This document shows, piece by piece, positions 1 through 5,351 of a DNA stretch of 5,351 bases. Source of the stretch: Saprospiraceae bacterium. GTDB taxonomy: Bacteria > Bacteroidota > Bacteroidia > Chitinophagales > Saprospiraceae. The number at the start of each line of letters is the position of its first letter. The first letter of the stretch is position 1. The notes under the pieces are model-generated. The model was not told where the DNA came from and searched no databases. It was given only the letters and a program-made list of their open reading frames with translations. The stretch covers positions 1 to 5,351 of the forward strand of contig JAJCYJ010000469.1 in assembly GCA_029262975.1 (NCBI GenBank), given 5' to 3'. The translations under genes and the position numbers were made by a program.

Positions 1-3000
1 GATCATTGATCATTGTACTAATCGTAAAGAAAACCGACGAACCCCAAGTGATTTTACAGGTTGTGAATTAAGTCTCAAGGAATATGACGACTTATTGTCT
101 AAGCATAATTTGAAAGCGGGACAGATAGAAGATATTTATCCATTATCTCCGATACAGGAGGGTATGCTTTTTCACAAGTTGATGGATCCTGATTCAGTTG
201 CCTATATGATTCAAATGGATTTGGGATTGGCCATGGACCTGAATGAGCAGTTTTTCCACGATTGTTGGCAAAAGGTTTTGGATGCACATCCGGTATTAAG
301 AACTTCATTCTTCTCAGAAGGATTGAACAGTCCAATTCAAGTGGTACACACAGATGTGCCTGTTAATTTTATGGTAAAAGATATAACCCATCTTGATTCC
401 AAAGAACAAGAGGAATTTATAATGTCTCATCTTCAGTCCGACCGTAAAAAAGGATTTGATTTTAGTGAGCAATCGTTGATAAGATTTGCACTAATAAAGA
501 CAGGTGAGGCGCATTACCGGTTTACAGTTTCTAATCATCACATCATTTTAGATGGATGGAGTATGCCAGTTATATTCAATGATTTTCTCGTTTTATATGA
601 AAGCGGAAGTGAAGCTACCACGATTCAACCAAAGCCATATGCACCATTTATCAAGTGGCTGGATAATCAGACTGAATTAGAAAGAGAATCCTTCTGGAGG
701 GATTATTTATCCGGATTTGAAGAAGTATCAACTATTCCAGGCTTGAAAAAGGTAAGTAAGTCAATAGAGATTGACCCAGGAGAAGAAGTATTAACCTTAA
801 CCCCTGCACAAACTATAGCATTAGATGATTTGGCGAGGGAAAGTCAGGTTAGTTTGAATACATTAATAGAAGGAATCTGGGCTGTGATCCTTGGCGTATA
901 TAATCAAAAAGATGAGGTTGTTTTTGGTATGACAACTTCAGGAAGATCTATACAAATAGAGGATATAGAACAAATGACCGGTTTGTTTATTAATACGATT
1001 CCAGTTAGAATCAACTTGCAAGCAGATCAGCCATTTTCAGAGCTGTTACAAAAAATTCAAAAAGATTCATCTGCCATACAGGAATACGAACATTATTCAC
1101 TGGCACGGATACAATCGCTATGGAATGGACAAGATGATTTATTTGATCATACTGTGGCCCTACTTAATTATCCTGTTGAAGAATCCTTACAAGAAAACGA
1201 TGGTGTATTAAAAATAGAAGGGGTAAAAAGTTATCAGGCAAATCACTATGGTTTCGGGTTAATAATATTACCGGGTAAGGAATTGTCATTTCGTCTTACA
1301 TACAATAAAAACGTCCTATCTAAAGAATGGGTACAGCTGATCAAACGTCATATCGAGTCTGCTGTGACCAATGTGATTTCTAATCCAGGTCTTTTGATAA
1401 GTGAGATCAATATTATCTCAAAATTAGAACGGCAGTTGTTGCTCGACAATTTTAATGACACAAAAGACGACTTTGAATTAGATAAAACTTTCATTGATTT
1501 ATTTGAAGAACAAGTAGCAAAATCACCAGATAGAATTGCCATTGTTTTCGATAGCGGTCAACATACATTTCGTGAGCTCAATGAAAAGGCGAACCAGCTC
1601 GGACATTATCTTATCGACAATCACGAGGTCCAGCCAGACGATATAATTGCATTACAATTGGTGACAAATGAATGGACGATTATAGCCATACTCGGTATCT
1701 TGAAATCCGGTGGCGCCTTTTTGCCTGTAGACCCTGACATTCCTGAGAAAAGAATCCAATATATGTTGGAGAATAGTCAGACGAAATTATTCTTGACAGA
1801 TGAGGTGACTTTTTATAGTGCTATGATGTCATTCGGAAGTTATGTACCTGTTCTTCCGATAGGCACATTCACTGAAGAATCTACAGGTAATCTTTCAATT
1901 TCAATTAACCCGGATCAACTAGCTTACATTATTTATACTTCAGGATCTACAGGTAAGCCTAAAGGGGTCATGGTAGAACATTGTAGTTTATCTAATTACT
2001 TGCAGTCTAGTGGACAGAGTCTCTTGAATGTAGAGAATGGAAAAAAAGCAAGTTTCGCTTATCTGCCTTTTACATTTGATGCTTCTCTAACAGCATTTTT
2101 TGTTCCATTAGTAAATGGCAGGTCATTGTTCGTGAGCTTCCGAAAGGCCATAGATGTCTTTTCAGATGAAAACTTCATCTTGCATGCACCATATGATTTT
2201 TTAAAACTGACTCCAGCGCATCTTTCAGTTTTACAAGCCGCTATTCCAAAATCAAAGTTGCCGGAAATTACCAGTAAATATGTGTTGGGAGGAGAAGCTT
2301 TGCATGCCCACGATCTTCAATTTTTAATTGATACAGAAAGTGATATAGAGATTATAAATGAATATGGCCCCACAGAAGCAACAGTTGGATGTACGACACA
2401 TCGCTTTTCTCTACTTGAAGAAATAGATAGAATTCCATCCGGGATTTTAATTGGAAAACCTTTGTCTAATTGTACAATCTATATATTAGGAAAAGATGAG
2501 CAATTGCTTCCAATAGGTATTCCGGGTGAGTTACATATCGGGGGCCCTGGATTGGCAAGAGGTTATGTCAACAATGAATCTCTTACCAAAGAAAAATTCA
2601 TTTTTCATCCGTTTGAAGAAGAAGGTCGTTTGTATAAAACCGGTGATTTGGCTCGATGGTTACCGGATGGAAATATTGAATTCCTTGGCCGTTTAGACTA
2701 CCAGTTGAAGATCAGGGGATATCGTATAGAAGCGGGAGAAATAGAACATGCCCTTTTACAACATTCTGATATTGAACGCTGCGTTGTAGTTGGTATTGAT
2801 CGAGAGCACAATAAAGAGCTTGCCGCTTATTTAGTAAATAGTAACGGAACAATTCCGGATGTCACTGCTTTACATGCCTTTCTTAGAGAAAGTCTTCCTG
2901 ACTACATGGTTCCGGCACACTTTATTGAACTGGACTCTTTACCATTAAACAACAATGGTAAAGTTGATCTAAAAGCATTGCCAGATCCCGATGGTACGGG

Positions 3001-5351
3001 TATAGCTACGGGTGTGGATTATGTAGCCCCAACAAACAAAATGGAAATCTTGTTAAGTGACGTGTGGCGGGATGTACTTAGAAAACCCTCTATAAGTGTG
3101 CATGATAATTTCTTTCATATAGGAGGGGATTCGATAAAGGCAATTCAGATTAGTGGAAGACTCGGCGCAAAGGGATGGTCATTATCTATTCAGGATTTAT
3201 TCAGTTATCCGAGTATAAATACCCTGGCGCCAAGAATTAAAACTAAAAAACATGATTATCCCCAAGGATTGCAAAGTGGAGAAGTTGCACTAACTGCGAT
3301 CCAGAGATGGTTCTTTGAAAAAGGACTTGTACATGATCATCATTTTAACCAAGCTGTGTGTTTGTCTTGTAGAGAAAAAATAGATCTGCCGATCTTAGAA
3401 GAAAGTCTACAGACTTTATTAGGCCATCACGATATGTTACGGGCTTCTTACCAGACTTCGGATGGACTTCCACTTCAAGTTGTCACGGAAGAGATTGACT
3501 TAGACTTACAAGTTGTCAAGATTTCTAATTCTGAACATGGGTCTGAGGAGATTAGCCGGTTTTCCACAGAAGCTCAGTCTGGTTTTGATTTACAAAAGGG
3601 GCCTCTTTTAAAGGTTATTTTATTTCAAAAAGATGATTGTGACCAACTCCTTTTGGTGATACATCATCTCGTTGTCGATGGCATATCATGGCGTATTTTG
3701 ATCGAAGATTTGACACAGGTTTACGATCAATTAAAAACGGGTAAAAAACTCGGACTGGCACCTAAATCGGCTCCTTTTTCATGGTGGGCTGATAAAGTAA
3801 TTGAATATTCTAATGGCCCTGAAGCACTAAAGCATTACAATTATTGGGAACAACTTTTAACGCGTCAAGTTGCAACTATAACTGTAGATCATCCAGATCA
3901 GTCAAACAAAGTTGGGGAAAGTAAAATAGTACAGTTTAGACTTAATAAAGAAAATACTGTAGCCCTATTACAACAAACCAACCAAGCTTATAATACAGAA
4001 GTAAATGACGTTTTACTGACGGCATTAAGCCGTGCTTTAAAACAGTCGTATGGAGATGATTCCTATAGGATTACGCTGGAGGGACATGGCCGAGAAGAGA
4101 TATTGGACATGGATATAAGCCGAACAGTAGGTTGGTTTACAACTCTATTTCCAGTACATCTACAGTATGTGGATTCAATGGAAATTCATCTTCAGAAGGT
4201 CAAAGAAAACCTCCACCGAATCCCGGACAAGGGGATAACATATGGGTTGCTGAAATATTTAAGTGATCAGCAAATTCCCCAACAGGATAACTGCGCAATT
4301 AGTTTTAATTATTTAGGTGGTCTGACTGATAGTAACGAGGAATCTACATTTCAGTTTTCAAACACGGACACAGGCCCTACAGCAAGTCCTGAAGACAACC
4401 GACAAGATGAACTAAGTATTCTGTGCTATCTCATTGACGAAGAACTCGAAATGACGATCAGATACGGTAGTAAAAGATTAGATCAAAATAAGGTTGATTC
4501 TTTAATAGTAGCTCTTGAAAATGCACTGTTAGAGTTAATTGAACATTGCTCTGCACAGACGATGCAACTGCGCACTCCTTGTGATTTTACAGCTTGTGAT
4601 TTAAATCTTGAAGAGTATCATGAATTTATTTCCGCTAATTTATTAAAGTCATCTTCAATAGAAGATATCTATGCATTATCGCCAATGCAAGAGGGGCTGC
4701 TCTTTCATAAATTACTGGATGCTGATTCGGGTGCTTATTTCGTGCAGTTGGACGTAGCACTTTCAGGAGACCTGGATGAAAATCTATTCCGCGAATGCTG
4801 GCAAAAGGTGCTTGATGTACACCCTGTATTAAGGACATCGTTTTACTCAGAAGGACTTAACAGACCCTTGCAAGTGGTGCACAAGCATGTGCCTGTGACT
4901 TTTGGGGTAGAGGATATATTACATCTTGGTCATGATGACCAGGAAGATTACATCGTGGACTTTTTAGAAAAGGACAGAGCTAAAGGATTTGATCTAAAAG
5001 AAAAATCCTTAATCAGAATTGCAATGTTCAAAACAGATGCACAAACGCAACGTCTGATTTTGTCTAATCATCACATCATTCTTGATGGTTGGAGTATGCC
5101 TGTTATATTTAAAGACTTTCTCGAACTATATGAAAACGGAGGAAGTTCTGCTACCATTAAGCCAAGATTGTATGCACCTTTCATTCATTGGCTGGAGCAG
5201 CAGACCGCATCAGAAATTGAATCTTTCTGGCAGAATTATTTATCGGGATATCAGGAATTATCCAGTATTCCAGGATTAAAAATTTCAAATAAAACCAGTC
5301 TCAAGGAATCTTCTAAAGAAGAACTAAAACTAAGTTCTGCGCAAACAACAG
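1..5351 (+). CDS. Non-ribosomal peptide synthetase, internal fragment: (E)-C-A-T-E-C(partial)
   Basis: This is a cytosolic megasynthase that builds a peptide by thiotemplated assembly. The frame beginning at position 2 stays open for 1783 codons to position 5350, and both ends run off the window, so start, stop, promoter and termination domain are not visible. Domains in order (residue numbers of this translation): end of an E domain and linker (1-41), C (42-460), A (about 497-993), T (1007-1080, Ser1044), E (1094-1516), linker (1517-1552), next C (1553 onward). All core motifs of the complete domains are readable and no frameshift or premature stop is seen, so the enzyme is likely functional. 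One complete elongation module is present and it carries its own epimerase. The product is not identified. The family assignment is very secure; organism and compound are not. Confidence 0.98.
2..124 (+). other. C-terminal end of upstream E domain and E-C inter-domain linker
   Basis: Residues 1-5 (IIDHC) match the end of the complete E domain in this window, which finishes LIEHC at 4535-4549. After it comes a linker with TPSDFTGCELSLKEYDDLL starting at position 41. The 'TPSDF' block followed by an 'xLsLeEyd' helix is typical of the junction between an E domain and the C domain of the next module in one polypeptide. The presence of this junction shows that the preceding, unseen module also ends in an epimerization domain. 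It therefore should hand over a D-configured aminoacyl or peptidyl chain. The identification rests on the parallel with 4535-4657 and on family knowledge, since the E catalytic motifs of this upstream copy lie outside the window. Confidence 0.85.
5..817 (+). repeat. Direct repeat, copy 1: E end, E-C linker and N-terminal C domain
   Basis: This segment aligns colinearly with 4538-5350. The offset is 4533 bp (1511 codons) at every anchor checked: the HC at the E end, TPxDF in the linker, IEDIY, HHIILDGWS, SIPGL and AQT. No net insertion or deletion is seen over 813 bp. Divergence in conserved blocks is largely synonymous: from 530 to 589, 53 of 60 bases and 19 of 20 residues agree. Confidence 0.9.
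125..1381 (+). other. Condensation domain, D-L type (first, complete)
   Basis: This domain forms the peptide bond between the chain on the upstream carrier and the amino acid on the carrier at 3020-3241. It opens with IEDIYPLSPIQEGMLFHKL, the C1 motif in the QEGMLFH form common in C domains that follow E domains. Motif C2 is near HPVLRTSF. The catalytic HHxxxDG motif is HHIILDGWS at 536-562, with the second His at 539-541 and the Asp at 551-553. Later signatures include an FGMTTSGR block and GLFINTIPVR, matching motifs C4 and C5 of the family. Length is about 419 residues, normal for a C domain. The D-L assignment (accepts a D donor and an L acceptor) follows from its position after an E domain and from the QEGMLFH and DGWS wording. 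The C-terminal boundary is approximate. Confidence 0.93.
1382..2980 (+). other. C-A linker and adenylation domain, predicted asparagine-activating
   Basis: The A domain uses ATP to activate an amino acid as aminoacyl-AMP and loads it on the following carrier domain. After a linker (LISEINIISKLERQLLLDNFN) the domain proper begins about 1490 (FIDLFEEQVAKSPDRIAIV). Core motifs in order: A1 TFRELNEKANQLG; A2 LKSGGAFLPVDP; A3 YTSGSTGKPKG at 1934-1966 (ATP loop); A4 FTFDAS; A5 NEYGPTE at 2357-2377; A6 GELHIGGPGLARGY; A7 YKTGD; A8 QLKIRGYRIEAGEIE; A9 LPDYMVP; A10 NNNGKVDLKAL, with the catalytic Lys at 2960-2962. Length is about 497 residues, normal for the family. A8 usually ends RIELGEIE; here Ala replaces Leu, a mild variation. 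No methyltransferase or other insertion is present between A8 and A10. Substrate prediction is given in the pocket entry. Confidence 0.95.
2078..2962 (+). other. Substrate-binding pocket code D-A-T-K-V-G-E-V-G-K (Asn-like)
   Basis: By hand alignment to the gramicidin S synthetase PheA numbering, the ten pocket positions are D235 (2078), A236 (2081), T239 (2090), K278 (2204), V299 (2282), G301 (2288), E322 (2360), V330 (2384), G331 (2387) and K517 (2960). The anchors are the FDAS, LTPAH, LGGEAL and NEYGPTE blocks. Asp and Lys at the ends bind the substrate amino and carboxyl groups. The pattern x-T-K-x-G-E-V-G is that of known Asn pockets, written DLTKLGEVGK in tyrocidine synthetase. Asp pockets have the related DLTKVGHIGK. 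The Glu at 322 favours Asn over Asp. Ala instead of Leu at 236 is the main departure and could widen the pocket. The prediction is an inference from an eye alignment. Confidence 0.7.
3020..3241 (+). other. Peptidyl carrier (thiolation) domain of the E-associated type
   Basis: This carrier holds the activated amino acid, then the peptide, as a thioester on a 4'-phosphopantetheine arm. It begins about YVAPTNKMEILLSDVWRDVL and contains NFFHIGGDSIKAIQIS; the Ser that receives the arm is encoded at 3131-3133 (residue 1044). Helix-3 and tail residues (LSIQDLFSYPSINTLAPRI) are complete. The motif reads GGDSI rather than GGHSL. The Asp form is the known signature of carriers that present substrate to an E domain, and an E domain indeed follows after a short linker (KTKKHDYPQGLQSG). 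Activation needs a phosphopantetheinyl transferase encoded elsewhere. Confidence 0.95.
3281..4549 (+). other. Epimerization domain (complete)
   Basis: This domain inverts the alpha carbon of the residue tethered to the preceding carrier, giving an L/D mixture from which the next D-L condensation domain takes the D form. The seven E motifs are readable in order: E1 LTAIQRWFFE (from 3290); E2 HHLVVDGISWRIL (3662-3700) with the active-site His at 3665-3667; E3 around NDVLLTALSRAL; E4 EGHGRE (4079-4096), whose Glu is the other known catalytic residue; E5 RTVGWFTTLFPV (from 4121); E6 PDKGITYGLLKYL (from 4223); E7 FNYLGG (from 4304). Length is about 423 residues, usual for the family. With both catalytic residues present it should be active. 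Given the A-domain prediction, its likely substrate is the peptidyl-Asn thioester. Confidence 0.96.
4538..5350 (+). repeat. Direct repeat, copy 2: E end, E-C linker and N-terminal C domain
   Basis: This is the partner of 5-817; the window ends while the repeat is still continuing, so its full length is unknown. The two copies bracket exactly one C-A-T-E module, as expected if neighbouring modules arose by duplication of a module-sized unit. Homology of this kind is normal among NRPS modules, but gap-free colinearity including the linker indicates closer kinship than average. Confidence 0.9.
4550..4657 (+). other. E-C inter-domain linker (second copy)
   Basis: This linker joins the complete E domain to the next condensation domain within one polypeptide. 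It contains TPCDFTACDLNLEEYHEFI from 4574, aligning residue for residue with the linker at 17-124 (TPSDFTGCELSLKEYDDLL). The shared TPxDFT-x-C-x-L-x-L-x-EY frame and identical length suggest that the linker is inherited as a unit with the C domain. No docking (COM) sequence or stop codon is present, so the two modules are fused rather than interacting in trans. Confidence 0.85.
4658..5351 (+). other. Condensation domain of the next module, D-L type (N-terminal part)
   Basis: This is the N-terminal part of the C domain that should accept the D-configured chain from the E domain at 3281-4549. It opens IEDIYALSPMQEGLLFHKL and has HPVLRTSF (C2) and HHIILDGWS at 5069-5095, with the catalytic His at 5072-5074 and Asp at 5084-5086. 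It is cut by the window edge shortly after the end of its N-terminal half, at KLSSAQTT, so the C-terminal motifs are not visible. By hand count about 130 of the first 208 residues match the C domain at 125-748, with no gaps. The acceptor amino acid cannot be predicted because the next A domain is outside the window. Confidence 0.93.

Noticed and set aside
1..15. Tandem GATCATT heptamer at the left edge
   Set aside because: Two copies of a 7-mer only, within coding sequence for the end of the E domain (IIDHC); it gives no sign of an attachment site, iteron or mobile-element end.
155..166. Shine-Dalgarno-like AGGAGG just before an in-frame ATG, suggesting an internal start
   Set aside because: The bases encode the conserved Gln-Glu-Gly-Met of condensation motif C1, the spacing to ATG is too short, and a start here would remove the domain's beginning. 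A similar AGGAGGGG at about 3120 encodes the carrier-domain IGGDS.
99..335. Short open frame on the minus strand, with a similar one at 4635-4838
   Set aside because: Both lie antisense to the same conserved part of the two C domains, 4533 bp apart or nearly so. Their resemblance follows from the coding repeat on the + strand, and neither encodes a recognisable protein.
125..1381. Dual epimerization/condensation domain
   Set aside because: The extra N-terminal His motif of dual E/C domains is not seen, and a separate E domain precedes each C domain, so a plain D-L condensation domain fits better.
1348..1542. Short open frame on the minus strand
   Set aside because: It lies antisense to the C-A linker of the NRPS frame, is serine-rich low-complexity sequence, and has no recognisable motif.
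2700..2960. Possible methyltransferase or other tailoring insertion in the A domain
   Set aside because: The stretch from A8 through A9 to A10 is continuous with normal spacing, leaving no room for an inserted domain.
5082..5279. Short + strand open frame starting inside the second C domain
   Set aside because: It is out of frame with the NRPS reading frame, which is strongly supported by the HHIILDGWS motif and the following residues.

Overview
The whole window is one uninterrupted reading frame on the + strand (codons begin at position 2; 1783 codons are complete and no stop occurs). It is an internal piece of a multimodular non-ribosomal peptide synthetase (NRPS). Neither the start nor the end of the gene is present, so there is no promoter, ribosome binding site, terminator or neighbouring gene to see. 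The DNA is AT-rich and the A-domain wording (for example the YKTGDLARWLPDGNIEFLGR stretch) resembles NRPSs of low-GC Bacteroidota such as Pedobacter or Chitinophaga relatives. A Firmicute origin cannot be excluded, and no taxonomic marker is present.

Layout: the last residues of an upstream epimerization (E) domain and an E-C linker (2-124); a full condensation domain of the D-L type (125-1381); a C-A linker and adenylation domain (1382-2980); a carrier (T/PCP) domain with its GGDSI phosphopantetheine site (3020-3241); a full E domain (3281-4549); a second E-C linker (4550-4657); and the first part of the next condensation domain (4658 to the edge). The order is therefore (E)-[C-A-T-E]-[C...], with one complete module.

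How it works: the first C domain joins the upstream peptidyl chain, whose last residue should be D-configured, to the amino acid loaded by the A domain. The ten pocket residues read by eye are D-A-T-K-V-G-E-V-G-K, which resembles the asparagine code. The E domain would then epimerize the new residue, and the next C domain would take the D-configured chain forward. The predicted product fragment is ...D-Xaa-D-Asn-..., two adjacent D residues.

The most notable structural feature is a long direct repeat. The E-C linker plus N-terminal C region at 5-817 recurs at 4538-5350 with a constant 4533-bp (1511-codon) offset and no net indel. This points to module duplication or strong co-conservation of a linker-C unit. 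I see no mobile element, RNA gene, CRISPR array or non-NRPS system. The biology is a recognisable family; any novelty would lie in the peptide product.
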